A stretch of 64,000 nucleotides of DNA from Pyropia haitanensis (Eukaryota; Rhodophyta; Bangiophyceae; Bangiales; Bangiaceae), in the NCBI GenBank assembly GCA_008729055.1, contig SDUX01000007.1, forward strand, positions 6,482,356-6,546,355, in the 5' to 3' direction. The notes beneath the pieces are model-generated. The model made no database searches, was not told the origin of the DNA, and saw only the letters and a program-made list of their open reading frames with translations. Below are positions 21,538 to 34,943 of the stretch, in pieces. Each line of letters opens with the position of its first letter. Position 1 is the stretch's first letter. The position numbers and the translations under genes are program-made.

Positions 21538-24500
21538 GGTCACCCGCACAAGGAGAGGGGAGGGGGGTGGGGTGGGGGGGGGTGGGGTGGGGGGGGTGTC
21601 GCCGGCCGCCGCCACAGACGGCGCCGGCAGCGACGAAAGGGTGTGGGGGCGTCCAAAGGGGAAGGGGGGGGGGGGGGAGGGGAGGGGCGGGGGAGGGGAG
21701 GGAGGGGGGGGAGGGGGGGGGGGGGTCGCCCGGTGCCCCGTGCAAACAAAGGGGCCACCCGCACCCCACTCACGGCGGCGGCAGACAAACGGGGGAGGGG
21801 GGAGGGGGGGGGGGAGAGGACACCCCCGCCGCGCGTGTGCAAAGGGGGCGGAAGCGACGCGCCGGCGCGCGCGCGGGAGGCACGCCGCACGGGCTGTCAA
21901 GTCGTGCGGGCGGCGGTAAGCCAGCGGCGCAGCACCGCCCCCCCCCCCCCCCCCGCGGCACCCGACCGACCGACCGGCCGTCCGCACCCCGCGTCGCGCC
22001 CCCCCGCCACCCCCCCCGCGGACGGCGGCAGCAGCAGCGGCGGCCGCGGCGGGGGACGCCCCGCCCGCGGCGGCAAGCGCGGCGGGCGTTGCGGGCGTCG
22101 ACGCACCGGCGGCGGCACGCGGGGCGGCGGCGGCAGCCGCGGTGGCGGTCACGGCGAGGGGTGTGGCTGATGCGAGGGTGGGGGAGGGTGGGGGGGGGGG
22201 GGGGGGGGGGGGACCGCCCCGCTCTTGAACGCCGCGCGCGCCCCGTGGAGGGGGGGGGGGACGGTGGTCGGCGCGGTCGGTGATGACGGGGGGGGGGGGG
22301 GGGGACGCCGCGGCGGCCGCGTGGGGGCCGCGGCGGGGGTCCCTTTGGGGCGGTCGGCCGCCGCCGCCGCCGGCCGGCCGCCGTGCGCCGCGGCGGGTCG
22401 GGAGTGCCCTGGCGTGGCGCCCCGCCGGCGGGTGCCGCGGCGGCACGGCACGGCGAGGCGGGGATGGCCGCCGTCCCGCCCGTGTGGCGGCGGGCACGCG
22501 GCGTGGCGCTGCCGCGGTCTCCTCCCCCCCCCCCCCCCGCGCCCGTTTCCCCCCCCCGCCCCGCCCCACGCACAGCCCCCCGCACGCGCGTCACGGCCGT
22601 GCGGGCGGCCCGGGTACGGTCGGCCACCCCACCACCCACCCCCCCCCCCACCTCTGCTCCCCCGCCGCCGCGGTCACTGGTGCGACCGTCCCGACCCCGC
22701 GCGCGGCTGGCGGTACACGCCATACGAGTGGCTGGCCGCCCGCCGGTGCCCGCTGGCGGATATCCCCCATCCGTGGGCGGCCAGACGCGGTGCAAAAAGG
22801 GGGGGCGGCTGCGACGCGCCCGGCCGTGGGGTGTGCCGTGGGTGTGCCGTGGCACGTACGGCGCGGGCGTAGGGGGGAAGGAAGGGGGGCAGGGGGGGGG
22901 GGGGGGGGAACGACAGCGGGGAGGGGAGGGGGGGGAGGGAGGGGGGGGGGGGGGGGGGAGGCGGCGGCCGACCGCACCGGTGGAAGGGGGGGGGAAGGGG
23001 GAGCACGCCGTTGGTGCCACCGGGACGGCCCACCCGCCAGCGGGCGGCGACGCAGAGCGGCGGCGACGGCACCCCCGCGCGGGGTGGGTGTCTGCCTACT
23101 GGCACAGCGGGGAGCAGAGGGGGGGGAGGGCGACGGCGATTACCACTCCCCCCACCTCCCCCCCCCCCCCCGCCCCCAACCGCGGCACGCCGTCGCCACC
23201 CAGGCACAGACGGCGGCTGGCGGCACGCCGCGCGTACCGCGGCGCGGTCGGCCGGGGCGGCCGCTGTGGCGGTGGCGTGACGCGCCCCCCCCCCCCCCCC
23301 CCCCCCAAGCCGCGCGCGGCGGCCGCGTCTGGCGGGGCGGCCGCCGGCCGACCGCCGCCGCGCCCGTGCGCGGCACGCCCTGCGGCGGCCGCCGGCAGCG
23401 GCGGCCGCCCCGCGCAGCGGCGGCCGCGGCGGGCGGGGCGGGTGGTGCCGTTCCGCCCCCTCCCCCCCCCCCCCGCAACCGCGGGACGCGACCGCCGTGG
23501 GCGTGGCGGTAGGGGCAGCGGCGCAACGCACCCGACCCGCCACGCCGTGGGGGTGCGTCGTTTGGGGGGGGGGGGGGGGGTGGGGGGGCTCCGACCGCCG
23601 CGGCTGGCGCCCGCCGTCGCCGGCCGGCCGGCCGCGCGTGGGTGTGCGCCCGCCGCGGCTGGGTGGCCCGACGGGGACGCGGCGGGGAAGAGGGGGGGGG
23701 AGGGGGGGGGGGGGGGTGCGGCCGGCAATGACGGGCGCGCCCGCGGCGGCGGCGGCGGTGGCGGCCGCCGCTGCCGGCAACCGCGGCGCGCGATCTGGGG
23801 GCGGCCGCGCCGGGACGGGGCGGCGGGGCCACACCTCGCGGGGGGGGGGGGGGGGGGGGGGGCGCCGCGTGGAAGGGCGGCCGCGGACGCGGCCTGGCAC
23901 GTGGCCGCCGCCTTACACAAACGGCTGGCCGCGCAGCGTGTCCCACAGCGGGGAGACGCCGCCGCGGTGCCGGCCGCGGCGGCGGCCGCGGGGGGCGAGC
24001 GACGGGGGGGGGGGGCGCCGCCGCCGCGGCGGCGGGGGTGTGTGTCGGAACGGGGCGACGGGCGGCGCGCTGTGGGCGCCGCTCACGTTTGCGGCAGTGG
24101 GCGGCCGCTTTGGTTGCACCGCGCTGCGGGTGGGGGTGGTCTCCCGACGAGGGGCGGCCCGCTGGGACCAGCAGCTGGCGCAAGCGGGCTCTCTGCTGTG
24201 CAGAGCCCGTCTTCGAGGCGGACGACGCTTCCAGTCAACGCATCGCTCGGTCGGAACAAGGGGCTGGTGTCCGACAGAACAGCGCTCCAACGGACGTACT
24301 TGAAATTCACTGGTGGATACAAGCTACCACTCCTGCAAGCAAAGAAACAACTACGATCAAACGCATATCCGAAAAACTAATTTCCATCGGAACCAAACTG
24401 TTAATTCTTTTATGCTGCAATCGACTTGGCAATCGGCGGTTTTTCTTTCGGGATGACGTGTCGTTCCATGCGCGTCAGAAAATCATTAACGAAAGTGGTG

Positions 24501-24813
24501 GGAGTTACGCCGTGCCATCGTGTGCTTAACCGCGGTGCGCTTGCCCGCTTCCTGGTCCCGCCCGAGCGCGCCGCCAGCGTCTGCCCGCGCCGGGCAACGG
24601 CCGTTGCCGGCCACCCTCACTTGGCTCGCCTGCCGGCGTTCTGCCTCCGCGGACTGGCCACCCTCCCTATCTGCTGACTGCTGCCCCTGCTTGGTGGCCG
24701 CCGTCTGCCGGCCACCCCGCTCCGCCTGTCTCCTCCCGGCGGACCGCCCGTGTCCGCCTTCCTCCCCCCCCCCCCCCCCCCCCTCGCCCATCCGCCCACG
24801 AGGGGCCACCCCC
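21538..24813. other. Poly-G/poly-C island and AT-richer promoter flank
   Basis: About 21540-24015 holds at least fifteen homopolymer runs of 10-23 G or C, in both orientations, for example near 21938-21954 (C), 22190-22212 (G), 23284-23306 (C), 23562-23587 (G) and 23840-23862 (G). Long ORFs exist on both strands but consist of Pro/Arg/Gly/Ala only. From about 24230 to 24530 the DNA becomes AT-richer and probably holds the 5' flank of the TrmO gene. No credible gene seen. Confidence 0.5.
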
Positions 24814-26911
<2,098 letters not shown>

Positions 26912-29900
26912 CCGCTCGGGGGCGGGTGGGCGGGGGCGGGGACAGGCAATGGGGGGGGAGGCGGGTAGCGGAAGGGGATGGCTGAGCTGCGCCCCTCTGG
27001 CGGAGGGTCATACGCGCCCGTACTGTCGGCGGTATCCCTGCGGTGGGGCATGCTGTGCCGTTTCGGCGGCTGAAGGCGTCGGCGGCGCCTGTGCTGCCGC
27101 CGTGGCTTTCCTCCCCTCGTGGCTGCTGCCCGTCGCTGGTCACCCCGCCCTTGGTGTCCAGACGCCACCTGTAACGCCCTCCCCCTCCCCGCTGAGCGGC
27201 GGCGGCGCGCCCACGGTGTCATTGTCATGGAGGGCCGTCATGACCGCCGCTGCCCACGCAGGCGGCGGCCCTCATGCGGGATATGCACCGCGCCGTGGGC
27301 TGGCAGCCATGGCCGGCGACGGCGGCCGCTGCGGCCGCGGCCGCCGCCGCCGTGTCGATTGCGGCTGCGTGACGGGGTGGTCGGCGACCGGCAGCGGTGG
27401 CTGCCGCGGCAGCGGCGGCAGCGGCAGCGGCGGCCTCCCGCTAGCGGTGGCCCCGTCGACCAGCACCTAGTCGCGTGGTCGGCATTTGCACCCGTTGCCG
27501 CGACGTCGGCCGCCGCGCATCGTGGCCACCGGCAGTCGGCGGGTAGAGGGAGGGAGGGAAGAAGGACGGGGTGGGGCCGGGCGGACGCGCGCCCGCGCCG
27601 ACTCGACGCAGCTGACTGTGCCGGTCGCGGTGTGTGAGCGCCCGACGAAGGGGAAGGGGGGGGATGGGGGCACCGGCCGCTGGCGAGCAGTCGTCGGCCC
27701 AGTGTCCGCCGCGACCAGCGGTGGAAAGCGGGTAAGCGCGCGGACCAGGGGGGGCGCTGGCGCGGCCGCAGCGGCGACGGCAGCAACGGAGGCGGTGGCA
27801 GTGGTGGCGGCGGCCGTCGCTGGTCGCCCCCTTTCCGCGGTGGACCCGGGCGGCCGCCGCCGTGCCGCGCCGCGCCGTGCGCCGTGGGCGGTCCCCGCGT
27901 GGCTTGCGCGGACAAGCTGGGGGACACGCAAGCAAAGGCAGAGGGCGCCCGTTTGGTCGCTCCGTCGCCGTCCGCCCCCCTCCCTCCTCTGCGCTCCTCT
28001 CTCCCCTTACATCCTCTCCTGTGCAACCCCCGCGCGCGCCCGTCGAGGCACAGACAATAGAGGCATCAGCCCTTGGAAAAGAAGAAGACGACCGGCCATC
28101 CATCGACAGTCACGACGTCGACAACATCGGGCGTCGCTTTCCCCATGGACCTTTGAGCTCAACCTTTCTTGGGCGGCGCCAGCAGCTGAGGGGCTGCCGG
28201 GGTGGAGGGGGCAGCGCCCCGCCGGCGACGCGGTGTCCACAGTCGTCAGCTCTGTGGCTTCCCCCAACCGTCAGCTGCTAGGCTGACTTTCGCTGGCGTC
28301 TGCCATGCGTGCACCAGCCCCAGCGGGCCGCCCTCATTGACCGCACCTCAACACGCCACGTCTCGAGTCGTTGACCCCCCCCCACGGCCAAACAGCTGGC
28401 CGACCTGGCATACCACCAGATCTCCCACCCGTCGCCAGACCCATCCCCTTGACAACGTTGCGTGGCAACCGCGGGGCGTGTGGGAGCGGTCGGCCAGAGC
28501 GGGTCCCGCCCTCGTGATCATCGCCGGCCGCCCTGTCACTCACCGCGAGGTGGCCGCGGCCTGGCCCGTCACTTCACTCGTCAACCGAAAACGCTCACAC
28601 GGCGCAAGCCTGCAGCGCATCCGAAGAGCACGGCCGCGATTGCCGACGGTGCCGACCATTGACACTGTCGCTGCTTCACTTTTAGCGGCACTCCACTCGT
28701 TGAAAACTACAACTCGATTTTGACTAGGTCACAGGTAACGGATGACTGTGGTAACCATTCAACAAAGTGAATGTTTGGTTTCGACTTAATCACCGCGATA
28801 CCTCTTTTCAAGTGAACGTTTTCCACGCGCACCGGGAAGTCACCACAGTCGCGTCAACTCCAGCAAGGTGGCGAAGAGAAGACAACCGCCCAGATCCATC
28901 CAAACCGCCCCTCACAGGTCCCGACCTCCACTGTCGTCCGCTGTCGCCTGACCAGAGCACAGATGGTCCAGATACTGGGCTCGCTGTGTACAGATTATCC
29001 CAAACTACGGCCACTTTGTCCCCCAAGAGAACCGTTCTCCATGTGTCCTGGCTATGTCGCTCCTGTCCTCTGGCGCAACTGCAGACGTCAAACAAGGATG
29101 GAGCTCCTTGGTCAATAGAACGGTCCGTATGCACGAGGCAGAACGTTCAACCTTGCTGCCGAGAGCGAGAGATTTCCGTATCGACTTGACAAGAGCTGCT
29201 TATCATAGCACACTGTGTTTGGGCAAAACGGTGGGTGAAGAACGGGAGCAGAGGTGGCCCGAACAGTGTTCGGGCTGCGTTTGGTGTTCGGGACAGATCT
29301 TGTCAGGTGAAGAACGGCCCTGACCCAACGCGCAGGAACCTGAAGTCCAAGACAGTTCATGACAACAATCCACCCAAATTCAAAGTATGGCCAAACATGT
29401 GAAAGCCAAACGCCAATGGCCCAGTCAATCAATTTGAATTTTAAAACCACGTTTCGAACGAGCGGTAGGTGGGTGTCCCAAGAAAGTTCGTCAGAGTTGA
29501 CGCTGTTTCTGCCGCGGCTGATCACGTGGGTTGGCCGTTATCGCGACCGCTGCAGTGGTTGCAAGTCAGTGGTGGGCGTCGCGCGCTCAAGATCACCTCG
29601 TTTGACACCAAGTGGGCGGCGCTTTCTCCGCAAGCCCCTGTCGCCATCGCCGTCGTGAGCGTCCGCATCCGCATCGCACAACCTGAACTTGTGCTCCTCT
29701 CGTGCTTGACATGATGGGTAGGAGGGGCAGTGTGGCGGCGGTGGCCGTAATCTTTGCTTTTTCCTGAGTTGTCACTCCAGGAATGTCTACTGGCACGAGA
29801 GGGGCTGGCAGTCACTGCCGGGCCTCGGCGGCGTTGCCTGCAGTGGGCGGACGTGGTGAGAGGGGGGCGGGTCGTCACCCGTTCGCGCTCTCCTGGACGG

Positions 29901-31356
29901 GTGGCAGCGAGGGCGGATCCCTGGGGGCGTGACTAGCCAGAAGTAAACGGGCGCCGTGGCCGTAGATCCACACCACCTGGGGGGCATGTGACCAATGGGG
30001 ACCGCCCCCCCCCCCTCGGCGCGACGGTCTGGATCGAGATCCCGGCACGAGCCCAGTGCCGGTTGGGAGGGGGGGGGACGACCGGGGGCACCGTTCTCGG
30101 ATCTGGCCCCGCCGCCGTCTTGGCGTGCCCGCCGCGCTTCCCCGTCGTCCGCTGCAGTCCCCCATGGTGCGTGTAAGGTCGGGCTGTTGGGGCACTCGTT
30201 GGGCTTCGGTGGCGCCCTGGCGTGCCCCGACATGATCCGGCTGTCTGAGTTCGGGGGCTCGGGGTCGCGCCACCGCCGTCGGTAGGCCGGCCTCCTGGCT
30301 GCGAGCGGGGGGGCACGCCGCGGTGGCTCGGGCGCCCCCTCCCCACCCCCCCAACGGAAGGGCGGCGTCATGGGCTGAGGTGTCAGCTGCCACCCGCGCC
30401 AGCTCCCACCCGCGGCGCCCCCGTCGGCCCGCACCCCTCTGGCAGCTGCCAACAGGTGTACGTACCGCCGCCATCCCCCGCCGCCCACCCGACGATCGTC
30501 GTCTCTGACAGCCCGCTGGGGGTGTGCCGCGGCGCGTCTGTCCGCGCCTCGGCCGGTCGGCGCGCCGCCGCGACGATGCCCCGTCGGTCAGCGGCACTCG
30601 GCGCGGCGGCGCCGGGCCGCCGGCGCGTGAATTCGGAGCGTGAGCGCCTGCTCCGTCGCCCTCCCCCTTCCCCCCCGCGCCTCCCCACCCTCCGACCCAC
30701 CCCTGCGTGGGTTTCAGGAGCCCACGGCGGGGGACGGGGGGTGCTGGAGGGGTCGGGAAGGGTGAAGTGACGGTGGTACTGTACGGCTGTAACTCAACCG
30801 TCATGGTGGTGACCGGGGTGGGGAGCGGAGGCTTGGCCAGAGGGGCGCCGAGACTCGCCCCACGCGTCGGGGAATGGGGAGGTCAAGGAAGCGGGGGAAG
30901 GTGGGTGGTTTCGCCGCCGGCCGCGCCGGCCGCGCCAGCCGGCGGGAGGACGGCGGGCGGGGGGGGTACACGCGGGCGCCCTGCCTCTGGCCGGCCGTGG
31001 ACCTTGGGCGGGAGCGCCCGTAGTGTGCACCGCCCGTCACTGTGCACCGGACCACGGGGGCCGGCGGCGCCGCGCTCATGTATTTTCAGCTCGGCACCGG
31101 CACCAAGACGGTCCGCCCAGCAAGGCAGATATCCGCCCCGACCGACAGCCTCAACCGTGCTGTGCCCTAGGCAGACGCCGATTTTCACTTGCCCCCCCAC
31201 CCTCACCCGACCCACGTTCACCCTGTCCCCCCGACAACCAGCTCCCCCAACCCCTTCCCCCAAGCTCCCACCTCAACCCTCTCCTCCCAACCCACCTGCC
31301 ACAAGCTTCCCCTGACGCCTCCAATCCCCCCCCCCTCCCCCCCCCCTTTCCCAACC
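26912..31356. other. 4.4-kb intergenic region, no confident gene
   Basis: 26.9-28.2 kb is GC-rich with many overlapping shadows. 28.2-29.8 kb has clearly lower GC and contains ORFs on both strands (28767-29189 +, 29112-29525 -) with mixed composition but no motif I know; old transposon debris is possible. 29.8-31.3 kb is again GC-rich, and its ORFs are Arg/Pro/Gly-rich. The last about 250 bases, C-rich, are the 5' UTR of the superoxide dismutase gene. Confidence 0.4.
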
Positions 31357-32196
31357 ATGCCCCCCCGTCGCGGTGCCGCATCGGCGGCCCTGCTGCTCAT
31401 CACTGCCGCCACCGCGGCCGTGGCGGGCGTCCCCTCCGCGGCGGCGCAGGATTGCCCCACCGGTCCGCGGCTGGTGTGCACGCTCGTCCCCACCGCCGGC
31501 AACAGGGTCGGCGGCAACGTGACGATGACGCCAACAACGACCGCGGATGGCAACTGCACGACCGCCCTCACCGCGATTGTCACGGGCCTGGAAGCCGGTT
31601 CCGTCCACGGCTGGCACGTGCACGAGTTTGGGGACGTGTCGTCGCCGACGGGGTCGGGGACGGGCGGTCACTTTAACCCGGCGGGCGTGCCGCACGCGCT
31701 GCCATCGTCGGGGAAGGTGCGCCACGTAGGGGACCTCGGCAACCTATTGCCCGTCGGGCCAGACGGCACCGCCGTGACACCGCCGGGCGCGACGAGTGAC
31801 ATCCTCACGACCGCCGCGGTGGTCGGGCGGGGGGTAATCATCCACGCCAAGCGCGACGATGGCGGGCAGCCGACGGGGAATGCAGGCGCCCGGCTGGCGC
31901 AGTGTGTGCTGGGGCTGGGGCGACCCGTCGCGACGCCAAAGCCGCCGCCCGCCACCACCGTGGCCTCGCCGACACCCTCGCCGACGACAGAGCCGACGCC
32001 GGAGTTGGCCGAGGGGCCCACAGAAGAAGACGACGAGGAGCCTGTCGAGGAGGAGATTGCCGATGCGGTCGAGCCCCTGCCCGTCGTCATTCTCAGCCCT
32101 GACAATGAGGTCGCCGACGACGAGGTGGTGGTGCCGCCCGCTCCCGGAACGGTCGCCCTTGTCATGGACGCGCGCCCCTACGAGAATGACAATTGA
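31357..32196 (+). CDS. Secreted Cu/Zn superoxide dismutase with acidic Pro/Thr/Glu tail
   Basis: Dismutates superoxide outside the cell or in the secretory route. 279 residues. The signal peptide is MPPRRGAASAALLLITAATA, with probable cleavage after GVPSAAA (residue 30). The SOD domain spans about 33-190. Metal ligands can be numbered: His87 and His89 (GWHVHEFGD), bridging His105 (GGHFNP), His113, His123, Asp126 (RHVGDLGN) and His163 (VIIHAKRDD). The active-site Arg is in NAGARLA (179). The usual loop Cys near the bridging His is replaced (SSPTGSGTGGH), while the partner-position Cys183 remains, so the standard disulfide cannot form; Cys33, Cys41 and Cys67 are alternatives. The electrostatic loop is short. 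Residues 190-279 are a disordered acidic tail (EEDDEEPVEEEI) without a GPI-like end. Single exon. Confidence 0.93.
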   Translation: MPPRRGAASAALLLITAATAAVAGVPSAAAQDCPTGPRLVCTLVPTAGNRVGGNVTMTPTTTADGNCTTALTAIVTGLEAGSVHGWHVHEFGDVSSPTGSGTGGHFNPAGVPHALPSSGKVRHVGDLGNLLPVGPDGTAVTPPGATSDILTTAAVVGRGVIIHAKRDDGGQPTGNAGARLAQCVLGLGRPVATPKPPPATTVASPTPSPTTEPTPELAEGPTEEDDEEPVEEEIADAVEPLPVVILSPDNEVADDEVVVPPAPGTVALVMDARPYENDN

Positions 32197-32323
32197 GTTC
32201 GCTTCGTGGGGTGGGCGCCGCGCCGCAAGAAGGGGATTGCAACAAGAGAGAAAACAGAGCCTCTTGGGACCGTGACAATGTGGCTTGGAGGCAAGTGAAA
32301 CCAGGCAGTCTACTCCGCCTTCA

Positions 32324-32837
32324 TCACAAGTACATTTTGTATTGAGCTGTTGGGGTCGTACAAATACTTTCCTTGCCGCCTTCGTCCAGGCGGCTCAACT
32401 CCCCGGCGTCCCTCCCCCCCGCCCCCGCCGCTGCCGCCGCCGTCCGCGCCTGCACCAACGCCCGCGACGCCAACGCGTCGCAGTACCCGTCGTGGCCCCC
32501 GCCCAAATCACCCCCGCTAGGCTGCCCGACGGCAGGCCCGCCAGCACCCGCGCGGGGGGACCACCCGACGGTGACGCCGTCCATGGTGGGGCGCACCCCC
32601 AGTGCCCCTGCCACCGCCGCGCCCGGCGTGGCGCACGCCGCGGCCGGCCCGCCGCACTTTCCGTTCCCCCGCCACCCCGGCGGGGCGGGGGCGCCCGCGC
32701 TGTCGGCAGCCCCCTCCCCCCCCCCCCCCGCCATCGAAGCGACGCCGGCAGTGGGGGCGGCGGTGTCCCCCCCCTGACCCGCCGCCTGCAGCCGCCGCCA
32801 CCACCGCCGCCGCGGCGATGGCGACGGCGTCACTCAT
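32324..32837 (-). CDS. Possible small Ala/Gly-rich protein
   Basis: The minus strand reads MSDAVAIAAAAVVAAAA from 32837, then needs one frame change at a C8 run (32767-32774) and continues as GVASMAGGGGEGAADSAGA, RPTMDGVTVGWSPRAG and HDGYCDALASRALVQ to a stop at 32324. Composition and frame bias look coding, but there is no recognisable family, and the last 15 residues look like UTR. It is convergent with the superoxide dismutase gene. Treat as tentative. Confidence 0.3.
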
Positions 32838-34943
32838 GACAAAGGCGCGGCGACCCGGTCAGCGTGTGGAGCGCCGCCGGCAACGGCACCAGCCCGAAGG
32901 TGAGAACGACACCACCGCCACCCTCCCATTCCCCTCCCCTTGCCGTCGCCGCTGACACCGCCGCCATCGCCGCCGTCGTGACCGTCGACACTGCAACTAG
33001 TAGCAGCCCCCCCCCCCATCATCACCAAACAGGCGGCGTCGCTCCCACAGCCGCCAACGGACCCCTCCCCCAAAGACCACCCCTACACGACCCGCCACCG
33101 CAGCGGCGTGCACTGCGGGTCCGACGTCCCCGCCATTGCATGAGGGAACCATGGACCGATTGTCACTCCCCCCACTCTGAACGGCCCCACGCTGCCGTCA
33201 CAGCTTTGCGACCTCGCGGCTATCCTCGCCCATTTGACCATTAGCACAGAGTACCTCCAGAAGTCTGGACTGGAGCCAAAGGTTCCGAGCGTCTCTCGAG
33301 GGGCGAGGTCAGTCAGGGTGAGCCTCGCCGAGGGAGAAGGGTATGGGGGTTGGACAGAGGCAGATCCGAGGGTCCCGAGATATGTTCACGGCGAGAAGTG
33401 GGGCTCTGGACGGCTCATCGCTCCCATGTCCGCTGCCCATGCAACGCCGTAGTCAGCGGGGGGTTTCTCGCTGTAGAGGTCTCTACGCCACGGGCGAGTA
33501 GCCGCTGGTGAGGTCGTCGAGTGACGGGTCCTCGGAACGGGCGTGCACGCTTGGCGGAGAGACGTTGCTGCCGTTAGTGGCAGGGGCCGCAGCGCGACCA
33601 GCAGGGGAGGGTTTCACGATACTCACGGCAGCCGACGGTCCCGCGCGCGAGTGCCGCTTCCCAGACAAGTGACGCGGCGCTTGGGCGCTGCGGCTGAGAC
33701 GCGGCCAAGCTGGGTGTCCATGCGGGTCAGTGGAGCAGCGAGCGAAAGGAGGGAAAGGACGACGCTGTGGCCGCGGCGCTGCGCCCCCGCCCGGGGGTAG
33801 TGGCCACCCTCTCCCTGCCGCGGCGCCAGACAGCTGCCGCCCCAGCGCGCCTCCCGCCGGACGCGCTTGTCGCTCGTTTTCCGCGTGCACCGCCAAAGCG
33901 GCATCACCAGCCCTGCACACCCTAGGGCCGTAATCTGGGCGGGCGATCCCCAGCTTGGACACGGGCAGATCACGTCGCGCGGGGCGCATGACGGTGCTGG
34001 ATCAAGTGGCACCCCTCAGTCGGCTCTCTCAGGTATATCTCGCTCTGAAGAGGAAGCCACGTGCGGGCCGAGGCGATGGCTCAGACCCCATAGCTGTTCT
34101 TACAGCGGCCCACTCCTGCCCATCCGCCGTCTTCCCTGCGGACCCCCTCCTTACGATCCCTATGTGCTGCACCAGACAGCCACACGCGGGCCGTCTAGTC
34201 CATTGATCCAAGGGTGAGCGAGTTTTTGCACGCTCAGTCAGGTCCCATTTTGTCACAGGCCGAATGGGCGTCCCCTCGGGTGTTTGGGGGGGGGGGGGGG
34301 GGGGCTCCAGCGGGTGGGGTCCACGACTCCAGCGCTCGAGCCGCCGCCGCCACCGGCCGCTCCCCCTCCTGTCGTGGCATCTGGCGGCCTCGGTACGGCG
34401 TTGCGCTCCGCCAGTCATCGTGGTGACCCCCCCCCCCCTCTCCCCGTTCCCCGTCGGCCCGGTGACCAGCGCTGGGGTCCACCGCGCCAAGCAACGACGG
34501 CTGGTGCTGCAATCCTCCCCTCATATCGTGTGTGCTCTCGGCGTGGCCGTCCCGCGCGCGCTTGGACGCCGGTACGGCCTGCGCGGCCGCCTACGCGCGG
34601 TCCCACCCGCAACCGCCACCGCCCGTTCGCGGCCGACGCCGCGCCGCACGTCACCGACGTGACGCCCCTCCCCTCCCACCACCAACTTTCTCCGAGCGCA
34701 TCTGTCAGACGCTCCGCCGCCGCGCCGCACCGCGTCGCGGTTGCGGCCGCGTCCCCGCTTGCACATCGCTGCGGCGTCCGTCCCTCCCACGTACGCCTTC
34801 CCCTCCCCTCCCCCCCCTCCCCTCGTTTGTCTCTTTTGACCGCCATTTGACCCCTCGCACCTTCCCCCGCTACCCAACCCGTCCCTGTTGGTCGCCGATC
34901 CGCGCCCCCCCCCGCCCGCCCGCCCCTCCATACCCGTTGCATC
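32838..34943. other. Intergenic region upstream of the giant gene
   Basis: Mixed composition and no recognisable gene. The minus ORF 33483-33989 (ending SLDDLTSGYSPVA) has no motif I know. A G-run lies near 34290-34305 and a C-run near 34430. From about 34640 the sequence is C-rich and probably 5' UTR of the giant gene. Confidence 0.4.

Noticed and set aside
21540..24015. Telomeric or CRISPR-like array
   Set aside because: Runs are irregular in spacing, orientation and flank; there is no unit repeat or spacer pattern.
22383..24380. 665-codon plus-strand ORF over the poly-G zone
   Set aside because: Only Gly/Arg/Ala/Pro residues, repeated on the other strand; open because GC-rich DNA has few stops.
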